From Actinomadura meyerae (GTDB lineage Bacteria > Actinomycetota > Actinomycetes > Streptosporangiales > Streptosporangiaceae): DNA of 64,000 nt. The DNA is taken from assembly GCF_900188445.1 (NCBI RefSeq), contig NZ_FZOR01000004.1:186001-250000 (forward strand), given 5' to 3'. This document shows, one piece after another, positions 35,255 through 44,224 of this stretch. Positions within the stretch are counted from its first letter, which is position 1. Each line of letters opens with the position of its first letter. The translations under genes were made by a program, and so were the position numbers. The notes beneath the pieces were generated by a model that had not been told where the DNA came from, searched no databases, and saw only the letters and a list, made by a program, of their open reading frames with translations.

Positions 35255-38200
35255 GCGGGATGAGCAGGCGCCGGTTCCTCGAAGCGGCGGCGGCCGGGGC
35301 GGCGGGCGCGGTCGTCCTCGGCCCGGCCGGCACGGCCGCGGCGCGGGCCGCCGCGGGACCGCCCGCGGGAGGGCCGCCCGCGCCGCGCACGCCGTCCGGG
35401 CTGCTGACCGCCCTGCTGCCGGACGGGCTCGGCGTCGCGGCCGAGAAGCCACGGCTGAGCTGGCAGGTCGCCGACCTCGGGCCGGGCACGCGGCAGACCC
35501 ACTACCGGGTCCAGTTCGCGACGACCCCCGAGCGGCTGGAGCGCGGCCCGTACGTGTGGGACAGCGGACAGGTCGCGTCCGAAGCGTCCGTGGCCGTGCC
35601 TTACGGCGGCCCGGCCCTGGCGCCGGGGACGGCGTACTGGTGGCGCGTCCGCACGTTCGACGGCCCCAAGGCGTCCCGCTGGTCCGAGCCCGCGCTGCTG
35701 GCCACGGGCCTGGACGAGTGGGCGGCCGACCCCATCTGGGTACCGGCCGCGCAGGCGCCCGGCGACGGCGTCCTCACCGCCCGGGTCCAGATCACCTCCG
35801 TCGCGGCGAGCCTGTGGTTCCGGGCGTCCGGGGCGAGCGCCAACTACCTGTGGCAGCTCCGCGCCGGAACGCCGGGCGTGCTCAAGAAGCACGTGTGCGT
35901 CGACGGCTCCTACCAGGTGCTGGAGGAGAAGCGGCTCGCCGTCCCCATCGAGACCGGCCGCTGGTACGAGGTGGCCGTCGAGATGTCGGGCGCCACGTTC
36001 CGGACGTCCATCGACGGCACCGAGGTCGACACCACCGCCGACGCGACGTACCGGACGGGCACCGTCGGGATGCGCAACGGCTCCACCGAGGCGAACGTGT
36101 GGGACCGCATCACGTTCACGGGCCCCGACGGCAAGGCGGTCTTCGACGAGGACTTCACCGAAGGCCGTGGCACGTTCGGCGCCGGGACCGTCGCCGGCGG
36201 CGCGCTGACCCTCGCCAAGGGCCAGTCGACGCTGTCCTCGGCGGGCTCGCCCGACGACGACTGGGCGCTGCTCCGCACCGAGGTCACCCCGAAGGCCGGG
36301 CGGATCGCCGCCGCCGTGCTGCACGTCGCCGCCCAGTCGCCCACGCCGATCCGCCAGTACCCGGCGAAGGTGTGGGTGAACGGCGAGGTCGCGGGCTTCG
36401 CGTCCATGCCGAGCGGCGCCGGCGCGCCGCGCTACCACTCGTTCGACGTGACGCGGCTGCTGCGGCCGGGGCGGCGCAACGCGCTCGCCGCGCTCGCCTT
36501 CACCACCCAGGACAAGCGGTTCCAGGCGCAGCTCGTCGTCACCTACGCCGACGGGACGACGTCCGTGCACGGCAGCGGCGGCGGCTGGAAGGCGCGCCGC
36601 CAGGCGGGACTGCTGCCCGACGCCGGGACGATCGGCACCGGCTACTACATCGGCCGCCAGGAGTACTGGGACATGCGGCGGGAGCCGGCCGGCTGGACGA
36701 GCCCCGGCTTCGACGACTCCGGCTGGGCACCCGCGCTGGTCAGGCCCGCCATCGACGGTTTGGAACCCGCGCTGGTCGAACCCGTCGGGCTGCACGACGT
36801 CCGGCCCGCGTCCGTGCGCCGGACCGCGCCGGGCACCTGGCTGGTCGACCTCGGCCGGGAGATCGCCGGCGGCCTGCGGCTGTCGGTGCGCGGCAGGGCC
36901 GGGCAGACCGTCGAGGTGCGGCTCGGCGAGGAGCTGAACGCCGACGGGACGGTCCGGTACGCGCTCCGCGCCGGCGTCACCTACCAGGAGACCTGGACCC
37001 TCCGCGACGGCCACCAGACCATCGAGCACTGGGGCTACCGGGGCTTCCGCTACGCGCAGCTCATCTGCGACGACGACCTCGACCTCAGCGGAGCCGTCAC
37101 GGGGCGCGCCTGGCGCGCGCCCTGGCGCGACGACGACGCCGCGTTCTCCAGCTCCAGCCGCGACCTCGACCGCGTGTACGAGATGTGCCGCTACTCGATC
37201 CAGGCGACGCGCGGCGACCTCTACGTCGACACCCCGACCCGCGAACGCGGGCCCTACGAGGGCGACGCGCTCATCAACCAGGCGTCCGAGTACGCGGTGC
37301 AGCGGTCGTTCGCGCTGGCCCGCGCGTCCGACGCCTACCTGGCGCGCAACCACACCTGGCCGACCGAGTACAGGCTGATGAACGTGATGTCGGCCTGGGA
37401 GGACTACCTCCACACCGGCGACCCCGAGCAGCTCGCCGCCGACTACGCCCTCCTGGCGTCCAAGCACCTGACGGCCTACCTCGGCGCGGACGGGCTCGTC
37501 CACAAGGACCCCGGGTCGTCCAGCAACGACCTCGGCGACCTGGTCGACTGGCCGGCCTCCAACCGGGACGGGTACGTGTTCACCGAGGTCAACACCGTCG
37601 TGAACGCGTGCCAGTACGCCGCGTTCGCCGCCATGGCGAAGATCGCCACGGTGCTCGGCAAGGCCGCCGACGCGAAGACGTGGCAGGGGCGCGCCGACAC
37701 GCTGGCCGCCGCGATGCGCGAGAAGCTCCTCGACGCGTCCGCCGGGCGCTTCGCCGACGGCGCCGGCACCGCCCACAGCGCGCAGCACGCCACCGCCTTC
37801 CCCGTCGCGCTCGGCGTCGCGGGACCCGGCACCGTGCCGGACGCCGTCGTCCGCGCACTGGGGAAGACCCTGGCGGACGGCGGCATGAAGGTCAGCGTCT
37901 ACGGCGCCCAGTTCCTGCTGGACGCCCTGTTCGCCACCGGGCGGGCCGAGGCGGCGATCGGCCTCATGACCGCCAAGGGCCTCAGCTCCTGGCTGCACAT
38001 GATGGACGACCTCGGCGCCACCATCGTCGCCGAGGCGTGGGACCCGTCCCTGAAGTCCAACATGACGTTCTCGCACGCCTGGGGCTCGGCGCCGGCGAAC
38101 GCGATCCCGCGCCACGTCCTCGGCGTGCGGATCACCGCGCCGGGCGCCGCCGAGATCGAAGTCCGGCCCCGTCCCGGCGGCCTGACCCGGATCTCCGGGC

Positions 38201-38451
38201 GCGTCCCCACCATCCGCGGCCCCGTCTCGGTCGCGCTCGACCGGGAGAAGCGGTACCGCCTCGACGTGGACGTGCCGCCCAACACCGCCGCCCGCGTCGT
38301 CGTCGAGCTCGGCGACGGCGACCCGCGCGACTACCACGTCACCGGACCCCACGCCCGCGCCCCCCGCACCGAGGGCCGCGACGCCACCGGCCGGCTCCTC
38401 ACCATCGGCCCGGTCGGCTCCGGCCGCACGACACTCATCAGGAGGAAGTAA
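35251..38451 (+). CDS. exported alpha-L-rhamnosidase, GH78, Tat signal, inserted jelly-roll domain
   Basis: 1066 residues. Tat signal MSRRRFLEAAAAG. After the Fn3-like domain (LGVAAEKPRLSWQVADL) the position that holds the F5/8 module in the two other GH78 genes here contains a different, concanavalin/LamG-like sandwich at about 174-311 (ASLWFRASGASANYLWQLR ... WYEVAVEMSGATFRTSIDG). Then come the GH78 N domain and barrel with the classical acid motif DTPTRERGPYEGD (near 662) and base motif IVAEAWDP (near 928). The RER form differs from the REK form of its neighbours and resembles the more common bacterial GH78. Start ATG overlaps the preceding stop; the next gene begins directly after its TAA. 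Confidence 0.9.
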   Translation: MSGMSRRRFLEAAAAGAAGAVVLGPAGTAAARAAAGPPAGGPPAPRTPSGLLTALLPDGLGVAAEKPRLSWQVADLGPGTRQTHYRVQFATTPERLERGPYVWDSGQVASEASVAVPYGGPALAPGTAYWWRVRTFDGPKASRWSEPALLATGLDEWAADPIWVPAAQAPGDGVLTARVQITSVAASLWFRASGASANYLWQLRAGTPGVLKKHVCVDGSYQVLEEKRLAVPIETGRWYEVAVEMSGATFRTSIDGTEVDTTADATYRTGTVGMRNGSTEANVWDRITFTGPDGKAVFDEDFTEGRGTFGAGTVAGGALTLAKGQSTLSSAGSPDDDWALLRTEVTPKAGRIAAAVLHVAAQSPTPIRQYPAKVWVNGEVAGFASMPSGAGAPRYHSFDVTRLLRPGRRNALAALAFTTQDKRFQAQLVVTYADGTTSVHGSGGGWKARRQAGLLPDAGTIGTGYYIGRQEYWDMRREPAGWTSPGFDDSGWAPALVRPAIDGLEPALVEPVGLHDVRPASVRRTAPGTWLVDLGREIAGGLRLSVRGRAGQTVEVRLGEELNADGTVRYALRAGVTYQETWTLRDGHQTIEHWGYRGFRYAQLICDDDLDLSGAVTGRAWRAPWRDDDAAFSSSSRDLDRVYEMCRYSIQATRGDLYVDTPTRERGPYEGDALINQASEYAVQRSFALARASDAYLARNHTWPTEYRLMNVMSAWEDYLHTGDPEQLAADYALLASKHLTAYLGADGLVHKDPGSSSNDLGDLVDWPASNRDGYVFTEVNTVVNACQYAAFAAMAKIATVLGKAADAKTWQGRADTLAAAMREKLLDASAGRFADGAGTAHSAQHATAFPVALGVAGPGTVPDAVVRALGKTLADGGMKVSVYGAQFLLDALFATGRAEAAIGLMTAKGLSSWLHMMDDLGATIVAEAWDPSLKSNMTFSHAWGSAPANAIPRHVLGVRITAPGAAEIEVRPRPGGLTRISGRVPTIRGPVSVALDREKRYRLDVDVPPNTAARVVVELGDGDPRDYHVTGPHARAPRTEGRDATGRLLTIGPVGSGRTTLIRRK

Positions 38452-41415
38452 GTGAACGACCGCAACGGACAGGGGATCACACGCCGGCGCGCGCTGCAGC
38501 TCGGCACCGCCGCCGCCGTCGCGGCGGGCGCGGCCCCTGTCCTCGGGGGCGCCCCGGCCGCCGCGGCGGCACCGGCGCCAGGGCCGGCGCAGGGGCCGGG
38601 CGCCGGCGGGTTCGCCCGGCCCGGCGCCGCGGTGCGGCCGCGGTTCCGCTGGTGGTGGCCGGACGGGCTGGTCGACCCCGCCGAGATCCGGCGCGAGGTC
38701 GACCAGATCGCCGCCGCCGGGTTCGGCGGCGCCGAGATCGTCGCCGTGCACCACAGCATCCGCGACAAGTCCGTGCTGGACCCGGCGGGCCACGGCTGGG
38801 GCACCCCGGCCTGGAACGCCGGCGTGGAAGCCGCCCTCGACCAGGCGGCCAGGCGGGGCATCACGGTCGACCTCACGATCGGCCCGGCCTGGCCCGCCGC
38901 CGTCCCGACGATCACGCCGGACGACGAGGCCGCCGTGCAGGAGCTCGCCTACGGGACGGCCGCCGTCGCGGGCGGCGCCACCCACGACGGCCCGCTCCCC
39001 GAACCGGTGGCCGAGCCGGAGGACGGCGTGACCAAGCGGCACCTCGTCGCCGTCCACGCCGTCCGGGTCGACCCGGCGAACGAGACCCGCAAGGAGACCG
39101 GCCTCGACCCGGCGTCCTTCACCGACCTGACCGGGCGGGCCGCGGGGGAGCGGATCACCTGGACGGCCCCGGACGGCGGCGACTGGCTGCTGTTCGCCTA
39201 CTGGCGGCGCGGCAGCGGGCAGCGCCCCGAGTCCGGCCCGCACTCGGCGCCGGACGCCTGCGTCGTCGACCACTTCAGCCGGGCCGGCACCCGCGCCGTC
39301 ACCGCGTTCTGGGAGGCGCGGCTGCTCACCAAGGACATCCGCAAGCTGATCAAGCGGGCGGGCGGGACGCTGTTCGAGGACTCGATCGAGCTGGAGACCA
39401 AGGCGCTCAACTGGACGCCGGACCTGTCCGCCGAGTTCCGGCGGCGGCGCGGCTACGACCTCATGCCGTACCTGCCGGTGGTCGTCCGCCTCAAGGAGAA
39501 CACCATGTTCGCCTACGACGCGGAGACCACGTCCCGCGTCCGGCACGACTTCTGGCTGACCGTCTCCGACCTGTTCAACGAGTACCACTTCGAGGCGCTC
39601 GCCAAGTGGGCGCACTCGATCGGCCTGGAGTACCGGGCGCAGCCGTACGGGCTGGAGACCGACGCGATCCGCACCGCCGCGATCCTGGACGTCCCCGAAG
39701 GCGAGTCGCTCGGGTTCAAGAACCTGGACGACTACCGGGCCCTCGCCGGCGGCCGGGACATGGGCGGACGGAAGATCCTCTCCTGCGAAGCGGGGGCCTA
39801 CCAGGGCGGCGCCTACAACACCACCTGGGACAAGCTCCTGCGCACCATGGGCGGCGCCTACGCGGCCGGGCTCAACCAGACCGTCCTGCACGGCTTCTCC
39901 TACGCGACCGCGCCCGGCGCGGCCTGGCCCGGGTTCGCCGGGTTCACCCCCTACAACGGCGGCATCGGGTTCTCCGAGTCGTGGGGGCCGCGCCAGCCGA
40001 CGTGGCGGCACGTCCCCGACATCGCCGGGTACCTGGCGCGCATCCACCAGACCATGCAGGCGGGCAAGAGCCGTGTCGACGTCGCCGTGTTCCGGCAGAA
40101 GGGCTACACCAAGACCGGCATCGGGGCCGGATGGTTCACCAAGGACGGCGTCCCGCTGGGCTGGACGCACCAGCTCATCAGCGCGCCGCTGCTCGACCTG
40201 CCGTCCGCGACCGTGTCCGGCGGGCGGCTCGCCCCCGGCGGCCCCGCCTACAAGGTGCTGTTCGTCGAGGGCGACCGGTTCTCCGGCAAGGAGTGCACGC
40301 TGCCGCTCGCCACGGCCCGCACCATGCTGAAGCTGACGAAGGCCGGCCTCCCGCTGGTCTTCCTCGGCGACTGGTCCGCGCCCAGCGTGCCCGGCCTCGC
40401 GCGGGACGGCGAGAACGAGGAGCTGCGCGCCGTCGTCAAGGAGCTGCTCGCGCAGCCGCGCGTCCGCAACGCCGCCGAGGAGGCGGACGTCCCCGCGGCG
40501 CTGGAGGACCTCGGCCTGCGGCCCACCGTCAGCTACGCGCAGGCGTCCACGCTCCTCACCGCGCACCGGCAGGACGGCCGCACCGACTACTTCTACCTGT
40601 GCAACGGCAAGCACGCCGAGACGGTGAAGCCGCCGGTGGAGGCGATCGACCACGAGGTCACCTTCACCCGCTCCGACCCCAAGGCCGTCCCGCACCGGCT
40701 GAACCTGTGGACGGGCGAGACCGAGCGGATCGCGGTCTACCGCGAGGACGGCGACAAGGTCACGATCCGGGTGGCGCTCCAGCCCTCCGAGGCCACCGTG
40801 ATCATGCTGGCGCGCGGCGGGCACGCCCCGTCCGCCACGGTGTCCGAGGCGGAGCTGCGGGTCGACGGGCAGCGCCTGGTCGCCCGCGCCACCACCGCCG
40901 GCACCTACGCCACGACCCTGCCCGGGGGCCGCACGGTCCGGACGGCGATCGGCGCGGTGCCCGCGCCGGTGGCCCTCACGTCCTGGCAGCTCCGGGTCGA
41001 GGACATGACCCCGGACGGCGTGCGGCGCCACGACCTCTCGCTCGACGAGCTGAAGCCGTGGCCGGAGATCCCCGAACTCGCGGACGTCTCCGGCATCGGC
41101 ACCTACACCACCACGGTGACCTGGAAGGGCGGGAGCGGGGCGCTGCTGGACCTCGGCGAGGTCTTCGACACCTGCCGGGTCACGGTCAACGGGCACCGGC
41201 TCCCGCCGGTGTCCGTGCTCGTCCCGGTCGTGGACGTGGGCCCCCACCTGCGGCGCGGCGCCAACACGATCGAGGTGGAGGTCGCGACGACGCTGAACAA
41301 CCGGCTCCGCGTCTCAGACCCCGGCGTGTACGGCGGCGCGTCCCGGCAGGACTACGGGCTGATCGGCCCGGTCCGCCTCGTCCCCTACGGGGAGGCGGAG
41401 GTCCGCACCCGCTGA
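38452..41415 (+). CDS. exported GH106-type alpha-L-rhamnosidase, Tat signal
   Basis: 987 residues, about the basic length for GH106 and lacking the C-terminal modules of the paralogue at 28299. Tat motif ITRRRALQLG. Catalytic-region landmarks: RFRWWWPDGLVDPAEIRRE, GITVDLTIGPAWPAAVP, TLFEDSIELETKALNW, YRAQPYGLETDAIRTAA, DVPEGESLGFKN, KILSCEAGAYQGGAY and QTVLHGFSYATAPGAAWPG. The C-terminal jelly roll has CRVTVNGHRLPPVS. The start is GTG 38452, immediately after the previous TAA with AGGAGG upstream. It ends the run of nearly gapless hydrolase genes; a strong hairpin follows. Confidence 0.82.
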   Translation: MNDRNGQGITRRRALQLGTAAAVAAGAAPVLGGAPAAAAAPAPGPAQGPGAGGFARPGAAVRPRFRWWWPDGLVDPAEIRREVDQIAAAGFGGAEIVAVHHSIRDKSVLDPAGHGWGTPAWNAGVEAALDQAARRGITVDLTIGPAWPAAVPTITPDDEAAVQELAYGTAAVAGGATHDGPLPEPVAEPEDGVTKRHLVAVHAVRVDPANETRKETGLDPASFTDLTGRAAGERITWTAPDGGDWLLFAYWRRGSGQRPESGPHSAPDACVVDHFSRAGTRAVTAFWEARLLTKDIRKLIKRAGGTLFEDSIELETKALNWTPDLSAEFRRRRGYDLMPYLPVVVRLKENTMFAYDAETTSRVRHDFWLTVSDLFNEYHFEALAKWAHSIGLEYRAQPYGLETDAIRTAAILDVPEGESLGFKNLDDYRALAGGRDMGGRKILSCEAGAYQGGAYNTTWDKLLRTMGGAYAAGLNQTVLHGFSYATAPGAAWPGFAGFTPYNGGIGFSESWGPRQPTWRHVPDIAGYLARIHQTMQAGKSRVDVAVFRQKGYTKTGIGAGWFTKDGVPLGWTHQLISAPLLDLPSATVSGGRLAPGGPAYKVLFVEGDRFSGKECTLPLATARTMLKLTKAGLPLVFLGDWSAPSVPGLARDGENEELRAVVKELLAQPRVRNAAEEADVPAALEDLGLRPTVSYAQASTLLTAHRQDGRTDYFYLCNGKHAETVKPPVEAIDHEVTFTRSDPKAVPHRLNLWTGETERIAVYREDGDKVTIRVALQPSEATVIMLARGGHAPSATVSEAELRVDGQRLVARATTAGTYATTLPGGRTVRTAIGAVPAPVALTSWQLRVEDMTPDGVRRHDLSLDELKPWPEIPELADVSGIGTYTTTVTWKGGSGALLDLGEVFDTCRVTVNGHRLPPVSVLVPVVDVGPHLRRGANTIEVEVATTLNNRLRVSDPGVYGGASRQDYGLIGPVRLVPYGEAEVRTR

Positions 41416-41446
41416 CCGCTCAGCGAGCGGACCCGACCTGAAAGGA

Positions 41447-41478
41447 GTGCGGGAGGGCGTTGGCCCGCCCTCCCGCAC
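41447..41478 (+). terminator. perfect 13-bp hairpin after the overlapping rhamnosidase genes
   Basis: GTGCGGGAGGGCG (41447-41459) pairs perfectly with CGCCCTCCCGCAC (41466-41478) across a 6-base loop. There is no T-run, which is common for terminators in GC-rich actinobacteria. It lies between the GH106 gene and the last GH78-like gene, so it may reduce read-through into the latter. Confidence 0.6.
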
Positions 41479-41528
41479 GTACGAACCCCTCATCCCCGTC
41501 CCGTCAAGACCGGAATCGCGAGGAATCC

Positions 41529-43589
41529 ATGCACACCAGCGTATCCAGGCGCACCGCGGCCTCCAGAGGGCGCCGCGGCGCCGCCGCCGTCGCGCTCGGG
41601 CTGTCCGCCCTGATGGCGACCCAGGCGGCGCCGCTGGGCACCGCCTACGCCAAGCCGGGGCCCGACGCCGCCCCGTGGGAGCGGTACAACCTCTCCCCGT
41701 CCTCCCGGACCCTCCACCCCGCGTCCGTCTACCGGACGACCGGCGGTGTGCAGGACGCGGCCGCCGTGCTGAAGGGCGGCACGACCACGCTCAGCGGCGC
41801 CGGGGCGTCCGTCACGTTCGACTTCGGCAAGGAGGTCGGCGGCCTCACCACGCTGCGCTTCGCCGGATCCGATGGCCCGCAGAAGGTCGGCGTCGCGTTC
41901 GCCGAGTCGTCCACCTACGTCGACACCACCAGCGACGCCTCCACCGGCGGCCCCCGCAGCCGGGACGGTGCCCTGTCCGTGGACGTCGACGGCGCGACCG
42001 CCTACACCACGCCTCCGGAGCTGCTGCGCGGCGGCTTCCGCTACCTGACGGTCTTCCTGGAGTCGGCCGGGCGGGTCGACCTGGACGCGGTGTCCCTGCA
42101 CTTCACCGCCGCGCCCAAGATGAAGGACCCGTCCCGCTACGCCAACTACTTCCATTCGAGCGACGACCTGCTCAACCGCATCTGGTACGCGGGCGCCTAC
42201 ACCGTCCAGCTCAACACCATCTCCCCGAAGAGCGGCCGGGTCTGGGAGGCGCCGGCGGCGCTGTGGGACAACACCGGCGACATCGGCGTGGGCGACACGA
42301 TCCTGGTGGACGGCGCCAAGCGCGACCGGACGGTCTGGCCCGGCGACCTCGGCATCGAGATCCCGGCGGCCTATGCCGCGTTCGCCGACACCGAGTCCGC
42401 CCGCAACGCGCTCACCACCGTCTACCAGCACCAGCGCGACACCGGCGAGCTGCCGTACGCGGGGCCCGAGCTGGACAAGTACGGCTCGGACACCTACCAC
42501 CTGTGGACCCTCGCGGCGAGCTGGGACTACTACCAGTACACGGGGGACACGCGCTGGCTGTCGGGCGTCTGGGACCGGTACAAGAAGGGCGTCGACTTCA
42601 TCACGGGGAAGATGGACGACAAGGGCCTGGTGTCCATCACCGGCACGTCCGACTCCGTCCGGATCCTGGCCAAGGGCGAGAACCTCAGCGCCAACGTGCT
42701 GATGTGGCGCGTCCTCGACACCGGCTCGCACCTCGCCAAGGCGCAGGGCGACAACGCCCTCGCCGCGTCCTACGCGGAGCGGGCGGCGGCGCTGCGCACC
42801 GCCATCGACGCGAACTTCTGGGACGACGACGCGGGCGCGTACAAGTTCTACCCGGACTCGCCGATCCACCCGCAGGCGGGCAACTCCCTCGCGGTCTGGT
42901 ACGGCCTCGCCGACCAGGGCAAGGCGCGCCGGATCAGCGCGTCCCTCAAGGGCAACTGGAACGAGATCGCCGCGACCGCGCCCGAGAACAAGGGCAATCC
43001 GGGCGTCTTCTCCGGCTCGATGGAGGTCAACGCCCACTTCGCCGCCGGAGGCCGGGCCGCCGACCAGGCCGGAGTGGACATCATCCGGCGCCAGTGGGGC
43101 TACATGCTCGACCACCCAGAGGGCACGCGCAGCACCTTCTGGGAGTCGTTCCGCAACCCCGAGGACGGGTGCGCCTTCTGCAGCTCCTACGTGAGCCTCG
43201 CGCACGCCTGGGCGACCGGCCCGACCCCGGCGCTCACGTTCTCCGTCCTCGGGCTGAACCCCACCGGGACGGGCGGGCGCTCGTTCGACTTCGTCCCGCA
43301 CCCCGCCGACCTCACGTTCGCGGAGGGCCGGATCACCACGCCCTCCGGCGCGGTCACCGCGTCCTGGAAGGTCTCCGGCGGCTCCTACACCGCGCACCTG
43401 AAGGCCCCGGGCCGGGCCGTGGGACGTGCGGGCGTGCCCACCTTCGGTGCCCGCGTCAAGGTGCACGTGGACGGCCGCCTCGTCTGGGACGGCAGCAGGG
43501 CCCGGGCGAAGGGCGTCCGCTCGGACGGCGAGTACGTCTACATCGAGGGCCTGCGCGGCTCCCACACGCTGCGGAGCGATCGGGCATGA
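41529..43589 (+). CDS. exported GH78-like six-hairpin glycosidase (D-acid subgroup)
   Basis: 686 residues, the most compact of the three D-acid paralogues. The signal region is long and arginine-rich (SRRTAASRGRRG, then a hydrophobic core ending near ATQAA). Landmarks: RYNLSPSSRTLHPASVYR, VTFDFGKEVGGLTTL, YFHSSDDLLNRIWYAGAYTVQ, DGAKRDRTVWPGD at the acid position (Asp for Glu, near 265), STFWESFRNPEDGCAFCSS at the base position with a nearby cysteine pair, and SLAHAWATGPTPALT. ATG 41529 has GAGGA close upstream. It closes the rhamnosidase gene run and is followed by a terminator-like hairpin. Confidence 0.8.
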   Translation: MHTSVSRRTAASRGRRGAAAVALGLSALMATQAAPLGTAYAKPGPDAAPWERYNLSPSSRTLHPASVYRTTGGVQDAAAVLKGGTTTLSGAGASVTFDFGKEVGGLTTLRFAGSDGPQKVGVAFAESSTYVDTTSDASTGGPRSRDGALSVDVDGATAYTTPPELLRGGFRYLTVFLESAGRVDLDAVSLHFTAAPKMKDPSRYANYFHSSDDLLNRIWYAGAYTVQLNTISPKSGRVWEAPAALWDNTGDIGVGDTILVDGAKRDRTVWPGDLGIEIPAAYAAFADTESARNALTTVYQHQRDTGELPYAGPELDKYGSDTYHLWTLAASWDYYQYTGDTRWLSGVWDRYKKGVDFITGKMDDKGLVSITGTSDSVRILAKGENLSANVLMWRVLDTGSHLAKAQGDNALAASYAERAAALRTAIDANFWDDDAGAYKFYPDSPIHPQAGNSLAVWYGLADQGKARRISASLKGNWNEIAATAPENKGNPGVFSGSMEVNAHFAAGGRAADQAGVDIIRRQWGYMLDHPEGTRSTFWESFRNPEDGCAFCSSYVSLAHAWATGPTPALTFSVLGLNPTGTGGRSFDFVPHPADLTFAEGRITTPSGAVTASWKVSGGSYTAHLKAPGRAVGRAGVPTFGARVKVHVDGRLVWDGSRARAKGVRSDGEYVYIEGLRGSHTLRSDRA

Positions 43590-43600
43590 CGGCCTCCTCC

Positions 43601-43629
43601 ACCCGCCCCGTTCTCCATGGGGGGCGGGT
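43601..43629 (+). terminator. hairpin ending the rhamnosidase gene run
   Basis: ACCCGCCCC (43601-43609) pairs with GGGGCGGGT (43621-43629) across an 11-base loop, 11 bases after the last glycosidase stop. It probably ends the long plus-strand transcript before the MarR gene. Confidence 0.55.
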
Positions 43630-43686
43630 AGAGGGGCTCGACCCGGCCGGCTTGCCCATGGTCAGGGAAATTGATAGTCAGAACCT

Positions 43687-44157
43687 GTGACGACTACGCC
43701 AGAGAGCACCGGCCCCGAGGCTGCCGACCTGGGCATGCTGGCGGGCCGGCTCATGCGGGCCCTGCAGGACGAGCTGTTCCAGCGGCTGGCCGAGCAGGGC
43801 CATCCGGACGTCCGGCCGCGGCACGGCACCGTCCTCGCCTTCCTCGGCCCCGAGGGGCTCCGCGCGACCGAGCTGTCGGCCCGGTCCGGCCAGCACAAGC
43901 AGATCATCGGCACGATCGTGGACGAGCTGGCCGCGCTCGGCTACGTCCGCCGCGAACCCGACCCCGACGACCGGCGCGCCAAGCGGATCGTCCCGACCGA
44001 GCGGGGACTGGACGAGATCGCCAAGGCCCGCGCCATCCTCGCCGGCATCGAGGACCGGCACCGCCGCGCCCTCGGGGACGCCGCCTTCACCGCCTTCAAG
44101 GACGCCTTCCAGCGCGTCACCCGCGACCAGGGCCACTGGCGCGAGCACGGCGCGTGA
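43687..44157 (+). CDS. MarR-family transcriptional regulator
   Basis: 156 residues, typical winged-helix MarR: helical start (LGMLAGRLMRALQDELFQRL), recognition region (LRATELSARSGQHKQIIGTIVDEL shortened: TELSARSGQHKQIIG), the wing YVRREPDPDDRRAKRIVPT, and a C-terminal dimerisation helix. The wing motif DPDDRRAK is near-canonical. It starts at GTG 43687 with no ribosome site; the AT-rich GATAGT 8 bases upstream could be a -10 element, which would make the mRNA leaderless. The next gene is an aldo/keto reductase 67 bases downstream on the same strand, a possible target. Confidence 0.9.
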   Translation: MTTTPESTGPEAADLGMLAGRLMRALQDELFQRLAEQGHPDVRPRHGTVLAFLGPEGLRATELSARSGQHKQIIGTIVDELAALGYVRREPDPDDRRAKRIVPTERGLDEIAKARAILAGIEDRHRRALGDAAFTAFKDAFQRVTRDQGHWREHGA

Positions 44158-44224
44158 TGTTCGGCCGCCGGTCTGGCGGGCACCATCGCACGGCACACAC
44201 CATGGGCGAGGGGGGACGGTCACC

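Noticed and set aside
35023..41247. 2074-residue open frame on the minus strand
   Set aside because: Spans several plus-strand genes with clear GH78 and GH106 motifs; no ribosome site or recognisable domain.
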